Source: Alphaproteobacteria bacterium (GTDB taxonomy: Bacteria > Pseudomonadota > Alphaproteobacteria > Sphingomonadales > Sphingomonadaceae). From it: a stretch of 57,492 nt of DNA. The position numbers were made by a program, and so were the translations under genes. Below, piece after piece: positions 43,460 through 50,802 of this stretch. The stretch covers positions 1 through 57,492 of the forward strand of contig JAHJHL010000207.1 in the NCBI GenBank assembly GCA_018823905.1, written 5' to 3'. Below the pieces are notes generated by a model. The model saw nothing but the letters and a program-made list of their open reading frames with translations. It did not search any database and had not been told where the DNA came from. Numbering within the stretch: position 1 is the stretch's first letter; every line of letters begins with the position of its first letter.

Positions 43460-43885
43460 ATGGCGGCGAGCGGCGCGCTCCAGATCGGCGAACTCTCGCG
43501 CCGCACCGGCTGCAACATCGAGACGATCCGCTATTATGAGAGAATTGGCCTCTTGCCGACGCCCTCTCGTCGGGGCCGTTTTCGCAGCTACGCACGCGAA
43601 GATGTTGCTCGCCTCGGCTTCGTGCGACGCGCGCGGGAGCTGGGCTTCACCTTAGACGAAGTGCGGGCACTGCTCGAACTGGCGGTGGGCGGCAAGAGCC
43701 GCTGCGCCGACGTCCGTGCGCTTGCCGCCTCGCACCTGAAGGACGTGCGCGAGCGGATCGCGGACCTTAGGAAAATGGAGCAAGTTTTAGCCGCTTCCGT
43801 GCACGCTTGCGATGCCGGCTTGGAGCCGGGATGCCCGCTGCTTGACGCGCTTGGTGCGGAATTGCGGATCGCAGGCGCCGCGTAG
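43460..43885 (+). CDS. merR: MerR mercury-responsive regulator
   Basis: 141 aa. Winged HTH: LQIGELSRRTGCNIETIRYY, ERIGLLPTPSRRGRFRSYAR. A long dimerisation helix follows (HLKDVRERIADLRKMEQVLA). The three Hg(II)-binding Cys are at residues about 78 (SRCADV), 115 (HACDAGL) and 124 (PGCPLL), in the spacing of MerR (82, 117, 126 in Tn501). It is divergent from merT with a 19-base-spacer promoter in between. It senses Hg(II) and activates merT. Confidence 0.9.
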   Translation: MAASGALQIGELSRRTGCNIETIRYYERIGLLPTPSRRGRFRSYAREDVARLGFVRRARELGFTLDEVRALLELAVGGKSRCADVRALAASHLKDVRERIADLRKMEQVLAASVHACDAGLEPGCPLLDALGAELRIAGAA

Positions 43886-44083
43886 GGGCTGCGCACGCGT
43901 CCAGCGCCGCGAAATTCTTTGCTGACGCAATACTGCGGCCACGACAAATTTGCTGATCGCCTGGTCGTTGCATGCTCGGGCGAAGAATGATTATGAACAG
44001 GTATGACGCGCGCCAATTGTGAACGCCAAGCGAATTCATCGACCGGGGTGACGGCCAGGTAGACCTGCTGCTATCAGAATAGC

Positions 44084-44773
44084 ATGACCGGCCTCGCACA
44101 TTGGAAAGGCAGACTTCGCATTGGCAATTTCCTCGCCTGCTGGTCGGGTTCGGTCGGCGATACCATTCCCCATCGGCACTTCGCCGCGCAGGCGGTCTTT
44201 GCTGACGATCCGGTCGAAGTCACCGACAGCCAGGGGCGGCGCTACAAAGGTCGGTGCCTGCTCATCGAGCCCGAAGCCGTTCACTGTCTTCTTCCGGCGA
44301 GCGAGGCGGAGCTTTGGTATGTCGAGCCGACGATCCAATTCGGTCCGCCCGACGATCTGAAAGCGCGCCTGAACGGCGTGACGCCGGTCCATGTCGCGAG
44401 CGACCGCGGCGCGGGCTTCTGGAAGGCTTGGATCGCACTTGAACCGCGCCGACCGCTCGATGCGCGCATCGTGCGAGCCGCGACGACGATCGATCGGCTC
44501 ATCGAGGCAGGCCCCGTCCGGCTTGCCGACGCGGCCCGGGAGAGCGGCCTGTCGCTCGGACGCTTCCGCCATCTCTTCGCCGCCGAAATCGGAATGCCAT
44601 TCCAACGCTATGTGCTGTGGCGCCGTTTGCTGATCGCGTTCGAGGCGATCGGCCGGCAGCGGAGCGCAACCGACGCGGCGCATATGGCGGGGTTCAGCGA
44701 TAGCGCCCATTTCGCGCGCACGATCAAGGCGATGTTCGGCATTCGCGCGAGCGATCTCATGATCGAGGCATAG
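44084..44773 (+). CDS. AraC-family regulator, copy 2 of the cassette
   Basis: 229 aa. Cupin-like N-terminus (GDTIPHRHFAAQAVFADDPV, then LIEPEAVHCLLPASEAELWY) and an AraC double HTH (LADAARESGLSLGRFRHLFA, AEIGMPFQRYVLWRRLLIAF, then DAAHMAGFSDSAHFARTIKA). It aligns along its length with the copCD-linked AraC protein at 14856-15581 (PHRHFAAQ versus PHSHVAHQ; GFSDSAHFART versus GFADQSHFTRR). A methyltransferase gene follows 47 bases on. It lies beside merR/merT. The effector is unknown. Confidence 0.87.
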   Translation: MTGLAHWKGRLRIGNFLACWSGSVGDTIPHRHFAAQAVFADDPVEVTDSQGRRYKGRCLLIEPEAVHCLLPASEAELWYVEPTIQFGPPDDLKARLNGVTPVHVASDRGAGFWKAWIALEPRRPLDARIVRAATTIDRLIEAGPVRLADAARESGLSLGRFRHLFAAEIGMPFQRYVLWRRLLIAFEAIGRQRSATDAAHMAGFSDSAHFARTIKAMFGIRASDLMIEA

Positions 44774-44820
44774 CCCCTCCGTTCAAGCGCGGATGCGATG
44801 GCCGCCGTTAAAGAAGGGTC

Positions 44821-45480
44821 ATGACCGACACCGACAGAGATTTCGTACCCGCGCTTGGCAAGAGCGGGTCGCTCGACCGCTATGACGCCGCAATCGCACT
44901 CATGACCCGCGAGAAGAGGTGGCGAAGCGACTTGCTGAAGCTTGTCGCACCGCAGCCGGGCGATCGGATCGTCGATATCGGTTGCGGCACGGGCACCCTG
45001 GCGATCGCGCTCAAGGGAGGCGAGCCGGAAAGCGAGATTTTGGCAGTGGACCCCGACCCGGCCGTGCTGGAGATCGCTCAAAGCAAAGCCCGCACTGCCG
45101 GCGCCGATATCCATTGGTTCGAGGCGATGGGCGATGCGCTGGATGGGATCGCCGCGCTTCAGGAATGCGACAAGATCGTCTCAAGCCTCGTGTTTCATCA
45201 ATGACCGATGGAGATCAAACAAGCCATAGCCGCGCAGATGCACCGCCTGCTTAGGCCGGGCGGCCAACTGTTCATCGCCGATTACGGCGAGCAGCGCTCG
45301 CCCCTGATGCGCATGCTGTTCCGCCAGATCCAGTGGCTCGACGGGGTCGAATATACTGAACCCAATGCCCGCGGCTGCATGCCGGACACTCTCGCAGCCG
45401 CCGGGTTCGACGCCGTGGAAGAGGCGAAGGTCATCGCAACGCCGACCGGTTCAATTTCAATCTATCGGGCGCAGCGGTAA
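44821..45480 (+). pseudogene. SAM methyltransferase, second copy, interrupted by in-frame TGA
   Basis: From the ATG at 44821 the frame reads DRIVDIGCGTGTLAIALKGG (motif I), AVDPDPAVLEIA and CDKIVSSLVFHQ, then TGA at 45202-45204. It continues in the same frame as PMEIKQAIAAQMHRLL, RPGGQLFIADYGEQRSPLMR and a C-terminus ending IATPTGSISIYRAQR. The intact copy at 15711-16388 has HQVGLEEK at this place, so one Val-like codon has become a stop. The second half has an ATG at 45208 but no ribosome binding site. It is probably a pseudogene; a sequencing error or read-through remains possible. SAM-binding and C-terminal halves would be made apart if both were translated. Confidence 0.8.
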
Positions 45481-45507
45481 CAGCCTTCGCCCACGGCGCG
45501 ATCGGGC

Positions 45508-45813
45508 CTAGCCGCGCCAGTGGCGACCGCGATGATGATGGTGCATACGGCGCTTCTGGTAGCGCCGTTCATAGCGATCGCGCCGCTCGTAGCGATGATC
45601 ATTGCCGCGATAATAGCGGTCATTCGAGCGATAGCCCCGGTCATAGCCATGATTGGGTACGTCGTGGCGCGCCGAATGATAATCGCGGTCGTGCCCCCGC
45701 GGGGCATCATGGCTGCGGCTCCAGCCGCCGCGATCGTCATGATGCTGGGCAAGGGCGGTGCCGGGAACGGCGAAGGCGAACATCGCCGCCGCAATGGTCA
45801 GAAATCTGCGCAT
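45508..45813 (-). CDS. Secreted small basic His/Arg/Tyr-rich protein
   Basis: 101 aa from the ATG at 45813. The signal peptide (RRFLTIAAAMFAFAVPGTAL) ends ALAQ. The mature part is low-complexity: GYDRGYRSNDRYYRGNDHRY, ERRDRYERRYQKRRMHHHHR, ending GRHWRG. It is very rich in Arg, Tyr, His and Asp, and may bind metal through the HHHH run. No named family was recognised beyond the general sphingomonad RYE-rich type. It is convergent with the methyltransferase pseudogene. GGAGAGACTGAC lies before the ATG. Confidence 0.65.
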   Translation of the reverse strand: MRRFLTIAAAMFAFAVPGTALAQHHDDRGGWSRSHDAPRGHDRDYHSARHDVPNHGYDRGYRSNDRYYRGNDHRYERRDRYERRYQKRRMHHHHRGRHWRG

Positions 45814-45993
45814 GTCAGTCTCTCCTTTTCGGCTTCCAGCAATTCGCCCTCGTCTTTGAATGCCTTCTGAATATGCCGTCTTCGCCCGCGACGGGGCGGC
45901 AATCCGGGTCATATTCGCGGCAAGGTGGCCGGAATCTTGCGCATCAATTGCGGTGCGGAGGCCCCGCCCCGGCCTTCGCCGGGACGGGAATTA

Positions 45994-46638
45994 TCACTTG
46001 CCCTTCGCAGCGACCGCCGCGCGAACCTCAGCTTCGAGCTGTTCCGGCGTGGAATTGGGCAGTTTTTGTCCATTGATGAAAAAGGTGGGCGTTCCGCGCA
46101 CGCCGACAGCGCGCGCATCCGCGATGTCCTGCTCCATCCATGCCATCGCCTCGGCCGAGGGCATGGCACGCGCCTTGGCGACATCAAGCCCCGCCTTTTC
46201 GGCCGCCGCCCATGCCGCGTCCATCTTGCCGTCGTGCCAGTCGGGCTGGGCTTCGAGGACCGCGGCCATCACCGGCTCGAGCTTGCCCTGGACACGTGCG
46301 GCCTCAAGCATAACGATCGCTTCGGCCGATCCCGGGTGGAGGGGAAGATAGCGCATCACCAGGCGCACATCTTTCGGATATGCGGCGAGGATTTCCTTCA
46401 CCTTGGGAAAAAATGCGCGGCAAGCTTCGCATGACGGATCGAAGAATTCGACGATGGTCACCGGCGCCTTCTTCGGCCCGATGACGGCCGAATGCGGCCG
46501 GATAAGTTCGTCGACGGGACCGACGGCCGCCTTTGGCGCGGGTTCGCCGGCGACCGATCCGCTGTAGAACATGGCGCCTCCCGTGAAGGCGAGCGCTGAT
46601 ACGACCAGGGTCGCGACCACACCGAAACGTCTATTCAT
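45994..46638 (-). CDS. DsbA-family thiol-disulfide oxidoreductase
   Basis: 214 aa. A signal anchor (RFGVVATLVVSALAFTGGAM) is followed by a thioredoxin fold with CEAC (FFDPSCEACRAFFPKVKEIL), the cis-Pro loop GVRGTPTFFINGQKLPN and a helical insert between. This is the DSBA/BdbD (Thioredoxin_4) group. The start at 46638 overlaps the dsbB-like stop (ATGA), so they are a coupled pair, an oxidant and its quinone partner. They stand at the end of the minus-strand metal array. Oxidation or reduction of periplasmic Cys proteins under metal stress is inferred. The long frame to 47037 overlaps the partner gene and is rejected. Confidence 0.88.
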   Translation of the reverse strand: MNRRFGVVATLVVSALAFTGGAMFYSGSVAGEPAPKAAVGPVDELIRPHSAVIGPKKAPVTIVEFFDPSCEACRAFFPKVKEILAAYPKDVRLVMRYLPLHPGSAEAIVMLEAARVQGKLEPVMAAVLEAQPDWHDGKMDAAWAAAEKAGLDVAKARAMPSAEAMAWMEQDIADARAVGVRGTPTFFINGQKLPNSTPEQLEAEVRAAVAAKGK

Positions 46639-47069
46639 GATTTCAGTCTCCTTTGGAAAATGAGCAAAAGCCCGAAAATGGCTGAGAAGGCAGCGAGCGA
46701 AAGCAGAGGAAGCGGCACGCCAGCGATACGCATCAATCCACCTGAGCAAGAGGGTCCGCCGTCGCACGGGACGATCGGTGCGGGGATGAAGCCCGCGTAG
46801 AGGAGCAGGTGGTAGAGGGCGACAAGCCCGCCCCCTGCCGCCAGGGCAAGTCCATAGGGCACGATATGACGGTCCGAGCGGAAGGCGGCGATGCCGAGCA
46901 GGATTGCGAGCGGAAACATGAAGACGCGCTGGAACCAGCAAAGATCGCAGGGTGCCTGCCCCATGACTTCGCCGATGAAGAGGACGGCAAGGCTCGACAC
47001 CAACGCCACGCTCCAGGCAGCGCCAAGCGGACGCCATTTGCGCGGTGCGAGCATGGGAGAGCTAGTCAT
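46635..47069 (-). CDS. DsbB/BdbC-like disulfide bond formation protein
   Basis: 144 aa from the ATG at 47069 (ATGA overlap with the SRPBCC gene). Four membrane helices: SVALVSSLAVLFIGEVMGQA, then PCDLCWFQRVFMFPLAILLG with the CxxC pair at the first periplasmic edge, YGLALAAGGGLVALYHLLLY, and LLSLAAFSAIFGLLLIFQRR. The second Cys pair is in VPCDGGPSCSGGL. CDLCW and the short length fit the BdbC group more than classical DsbB. It re-oxidises the DsbA-like partner with quinone. Confidence 0.87.
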   Translation of the reverse strand: MTSSPMLAPRKWRPLGAAWSVALVSSLAVLFIGEVMGQAPCDLCWFQRVFMFPLAILLGIAAFRSDRHIVPYGLALAAGGGLVALYHLLLYAGFIPAPIVPCDGGPSCSGGLMRIAGVPLPLLSLAAFSAIFGLLLIFQRRLKS

Positions 47070-47563
47070 CGCCGGCCGCCGCGACGCGCGGGCCTGGACT
47101 TGCTTGGCGTCGATCCGCGCGGGGGCAATTCCCGATATTTCCTTTCCAGATGGGTGGTGAGGATGGCGTCGGTCGCATTGAGCATCGTCTCGAAGCTCTT
47201 GCGCACGCCGGGCAGGCGCAGCCCTACGAGGAGCCCCCGGCAAGAGATGCTGTGATGAAGTTTCGTCCCCCCGGCCACCGGCGACAGGGCATAGCTGTCC
47301 TCGAACTTGAGGAGAAAGCTTGGCCGTACGTCAATGGTCAGGAGGCGCTCGGGATAAGCTGCGAGCAGGGTTGCCGCGACCTCGACAAACTTCGGCTTTT
47401 GCGGGTCCATGCGCAGCTCGTACCGGAGCGTCATGGGATCTCCCTGGAAAGCCTTGAGGCGCACATAGGGGTTCCAGACCCGATGGTTCTCGAAATCAGC
47501 GAGGACCTCCCAGATCTGTGCGGGCGTGTAGGGGAGGATGCGCTCCCGCTCGAACTCGACCAC
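47066..47563 (-). CDS. SRPBCC-fold protein near the RND pump
   Basis: 165 aa if read from the GTG at 47563, which has AAAGGAG 8 bases upstream; other in-frame starts reach into the RND gene. SRPBCC/polyketide-cyclase pattern: VEFERERILPYTPAQIWEVL, ADFENHRVWNPYVRLKAFQG, and a C-terminal helix (LRLPGVRKSFETMLNATDAI). No signal peptide. A related SRPBCC gene at 53524-54000 shares the CRGxL-type strand and the C-terminal helix. The fold binds hydrophobic ligands; the role in this metal array is unknown. Confidence 0.8.
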   Translation of the reverse strand: MVEFERERILPYTPAQIWEVLADFENHRVWNPYVRLKAFQGDPMTLRYELRMDPQKPKFVEVAATLLAAYPERLLTIDVRPSFLLKFEDSYALSPVAGGTKLHHSISCRGLLVGLRLPGVRKSFETMLNATDAILTTHLERKYRELPPRGSTPSKSRPARRGGRR

Positions 47564-47613
47564 CTTTCTCACTCCTTTCTTGGACCCGGCGCGTCGCGGC
47601 GGATCTGCCAATG

Positions 47614-50600
47614 TCAGTCGGTGCCGGTCGCGGGGAGCGGACCGGAATGGGCGCCGCCGGTCGTGAACCAGCGTCGAAGGCGTGGGCCTATTCTTCGCTC
47701 GAAGCCCGAAGCGAGGCTGAAGGATGCGGGAACGATGAGCAGCGTCAGCATCGTCGACAGGATGAGGCCGCCGATCACCGTCACCGCCATCGGCGCGCGC
47801 CAGGCCCCGTCGCCGGTCAGCGAGAGCGCCGTCGGGATCATGCCGGCGACCATCGCGACGGTGGTCATCAGAATCGGCTGGGCGCGCTTGTGGCCGGCAT
47901 CGAGGATCGCCTCGTCGCGCGGCACGCCCTGCGCCATCTCCTCTATCGCGAAGTCGATGAGAAGAATGCTGTTCTTCCCAACGATGCCGAGCAGCATCAA
48001 TATGCCGATGAAGACTGGCAATGACAGCGGATAGCCGGCGATCAGCAACGCGATGGCGCCGCCAAGGGGCGCCAGCAGCAGTGACCCCATGTTGACAAAG
48101 GGCGGAATGATCTTCCGGTAGAGCAGGATGAGCACCGCGAGCACGAGGAAGATGCCCGCCACAACCGCGATCGCGAAGTTCCGCAGCATCTCCGCCTGCC
48201 ACTTGGCGCTGCCGAGAACGAGGCGGGTGACACCCAGAGGAAGCTGCTTGAGGGCTGCGAGCTGCTCGACCTTCTCCATCGCCTGGCCCGTCACAAGGCC
48301 AGGCGCGAGGTCGGCGCCGATCGTGAGCTGCCGGACCTGGTTGGTGCGATTGATCTGGGTCGGGCCGGCGCCGAAGTCGATCTCGGCGACAACCGATAGC
48401 GGAACGGTGCCGCCGTTCCGGGTCGGCACGGGCATGTTGCGGAGCGTGTCGAGACGCTCGCGCGCGGTGGCGGCAAGCGCCACGCGTACCGGAATCTGTC
48501 TGTCCGCGAGCGAGAATTTGGCGCTGTTCTGGTCGATCTCGCCGAGCGTCGCGACACGGATCGACTGGCTGAGCGCCTGAGTCGTCACGCCGAGCTGCGC
48601 CGCAAGGGCGAAGCGCGGACGAATGACGATTTCGGGCCGCTGGAGATTGCCCTCGACGCGCGGCGAACGGATCTCCTTCACGCCGGCCATCTCGGCAAGC
48701 AGCCGCTTTCCCACCTCTTCGAGCTTCTTAGGATCGTCGCTGCCAAGCGTGATCGCGATATCCCGGCTGCTTCCCCCGCCTCCGCCATGCTGCGACTGAA
48801 AGTTGATGCGCGCGTCGGGAACCTTGGCAAGGGTCGGAGCGCGATCCTTCTCGAACTCGGTCGAGGTCATGCCGCGGTCCTTGCGGAGTTTCAGATAGAC
48901 CGTCGCGGTTCCGACATCGACGCGCGACAGGGCGGATTCGACGATCGGGTCACGCTGCATGAGCTCGGTCACTTGGTCAGCGACGGCTTCGGTCTGCTTG
49001 AGCGTCGTGCCCGGCGAAAGCTGGATCGAGACGCGGCTGGTATCGGAGTCGATCGACGGCTGAAAGGTCATCGGGAGCAGCGAGAAGCTGAAGATGGTGG
49101 CGACGAGGGCGGCCGCGCCAATGCCCATGACCCAGACGCGGTGATCCTTGATATAGCCAAGCCACCGCCTTCGCCCGCCCTTCGCGCGCGCGGCCTTGGC
49201 GCCGCTCGGGTCGAGGCTCCAGCGTAGAAGACGCATATAGCCGTCGATCAGTGGCCCCTCGCCATGCTTCTGCCGCCCCTGAGCGGCGAGAAAATTGGCG
49301 GCGAGCATCGGCGTGATCATCCGTGCGACCGCGAGGCTCATCAGCACTGCGGCAACAACGGTCAGCCCGAAATTCTTGAAATATTGTCCCGCGACCCCTG
49401 GCATAAGGCCGACCGGCAGGAAGACGGCCACGATCGTCATCGTCGTGGCGAGGACCGCCAGCCCGATCTCGTCCGCCGCATCGATCGAGGCCTGATAGGC
49501 CGATTTGCCCATTCGCATATGGCGAACGATATTCTCGATCTCGACGATCGCATCGTCGACGAGGACCCCCGCGACGAGGCTGAGCGCGAGCAACGTCATC
49601 ATGTTGAGCGAGAAGCCCATCAGGTCCATGAACAGGAAGGTCGGAATCGCCGAGAGCGGGATCGCGAGCGCGGAAATCAGCGTCGCGCGCCAGTCGCGCA
49701 GAAAGAGGAATACGACGACGACCGCGAGGACAGCGCCCTCGATCATCGCGTTGAGCGCCGAATGATATTGGCCTTTGGTATATTCGATATCGCTGAAAAG
49801 TTCGGTGAACCGGACCTTGGGATTTTCCTTCTCGAGCTTGCGGAGTTCCTCGACCGCCGCGTCATAGACGGTCACGTCCGACGCGCCCTTCGCGCGTTCG
49901 AAGCCGAAAGTCAGGACCTGTCTGCCGTCCTGCTTCGAGATCGAGCGCTGTTCGGCGTAGAGGTCCTTCACCTCTGCGATATCGGCGAGCCGGACGGTGC
50001 GATTGGTCGCCACCGAGATCAGCGTCTCGCCAAGAGCGCGCGCGCTGCTCGCGTTGCCGATAATGCGGACCGCCTGCTCTGACCCCGCGACCTCCATCCG
50101 CCCCCCGGCCGCGTTGACGTTGAGCTGGACGAGCTGCGTATTCACCGCCGCCGCGGTGAGACCATAAGCGCGCATCCGCTCGGGCTTCAGGATGACGCGG
50201 ATTTCGCGGCTGACGCCGCCGCGGCGATAGGCATCGCCCATGCCGGGGACGGCGATCAGGCGCTTCGCGACAATATTGTCGACATACCAGCTCAATTCCT
50301 CGAGCGTCATGTCGGTGGCCGATGCCGACCAGTAAGCAAGCGTGTTGCCCGAGGTCGAGAGGCGGATGACCTGCGGCTCGAGGTTGCCGTTCGGAAGATT
50401 GCTGCGGATTTGCGTGATCTTGTCGCGAATGTCGGTCACCGCGCGGTCGATCGGCGTGCCTATCGCGAGCTGGACGAAGGTCTGCGACTGGCCCTCAGTC
50501 ACGGTGGAGTTGAGTTCGTCGATCCCCTCTATGGTGCGTACCGCCGCCTCGACGCGTTGGGTGACCTGCGTCTCCAGTTCGGTCGGCGCGGCGCCTGGCT

Positions 50601-50760
50601 GCGCGATGATGACGATCGCGCCCGGGAAATCGAGGTCGGGATCGCTCTGGACCCCCATCATCATGAAGGAGACGATCCCGGCGACGGTCAGGCCGAAGAA
50701 GAGCACGAGCGGCGGGATCGGGTTCCGGATCGACCAGGCCGAGATGTTCTTGAAGTTCAT
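47614..50760 (-). CDS. HAE-1-type RND efflux pump (AcrB/MexB-like)
   Basis: 1048 aa, full length. The N-terminus is FKNISAWSIRNPIPPLVLFF, and TM4 has the double Asp proton relay VAGVLVDDAIVEIENIVRHM, the HAE-1 (drug) rather than HME (metal) signature. FNMM-like GFSLNMMTLLALSL, GAVLAVVVVFLFLRDWRATL and C-terminal GIVGKNSILLIDFAIEEMAQ support this. No adaptor or outer-membrane gene is beside it in the window. It stands between a P-type ATPase and an SRPBCC gene in the metal array. Substrate unknown, perhaps organic compounds or metal chelates. Stop near 47614, start ATG at 50760. Confidence 0.92.
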   Translation of the reverse strand: MNFKNISAWSIRNPIPPLVLFFGLTVAGIVSFMMMGVQSDPDLDFPGAIVIIAQPGAAPTELETQVTQRVEAAVRTIEGIDELNSTVTEGQSQTFVQLAIGTPIDRAVTDIRDKITQIRSNLPNGNLEPQVIRLSTSGNTLAYWSASATDMTLEELSWYVDNIVAKRLIAVPGMGDAYRRGGVSREIRVILKPERMRAYGLTAAAVNTQLVQLNVNAAGGRMEVAGSEQAVRIIGNASSARALGETLISVATNRTVRLADIAEVKDLYAEQRSISKQDGRQVLTFGFERAKGASDVTVYDAAVEELRKLEKENPKVRFTELFSDIEYTKGQYHSALNAMIEGAVLAVVVVFLFLRDWRATLISALAIPLSAIPTFLFMDLMGFSLNMMTLLALSLVAGVLVDDAIVEIENIVRHMRMGKSAYQASIDAADEIGLAVLATTMTIVAVFLPVGLMPGVAGQYFKNFGLTVVAAVLMSLAVARMITPMLAANFLAAQGRQKHGEGPLIDGYMRLLRWSLDPSGAKAARAKGGRRRWLGYIKDHRVWVMGIGAAALVATIFSFSLLPMTFQPSIDSDTSRVSIQLSPGTTLKQTEAVADQVTELMQRDPIVESALSRVDVGTATVYLKLRKDRGMTSTEFEKDRAPTLAKVPDARINFQSQHGGGGGSSRDIAITLGSDDPKKLEEVGKRLLAEMAGVKEIRSPRVEGNLQRPEIVIRPRFALAAQLGVTTQALSQSIRVATLGEIDQNSAKFSLADRQIPVRVALAATARERLDTLRNMPVPTRNGGTVPLSVVAEIDFGAGPTQINRTNQVRQLTIGADLAPGLVTGQAMEKVEQLAALKQLPLGVTRLVLGSAKWQAEMLRNFAIAVVAGIFLVLAVLILLYRKIIPPFVNMGSLLLAPLGGAIALLIAGYPLSLPVFIGILMLLGIVGKNSILLIDFAIEEMAQGVPRDEAILDAGHKRAQPILMTTVAMVAGMIPTALSLTGDGAWRAPMAVTVIGGLILSTMLTLLIVPASFSLASGFERRIGPRLRRWFTTGGAHSGPLPATGTD

Positions 50761-50802
50761 CGCGTCTCCCCTTTTCGCTGTGCCTCAGGCTCGCATGCTC
50801 GA

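Noticed and set aside
45202-45204. TGA as a possible selenocysteine codon in the methyltransferase
   Set aside because: The intact copy has Val-Gly at this place, not Cys, and no SECIS-like stem was evident behind the TGA.
46639-47037. Longer N-terminal frame for the DsbA-like protein
   Set aside because: It overlaps the dsbB-like gene and is not protein-like; the signal anchor begins at 46638.
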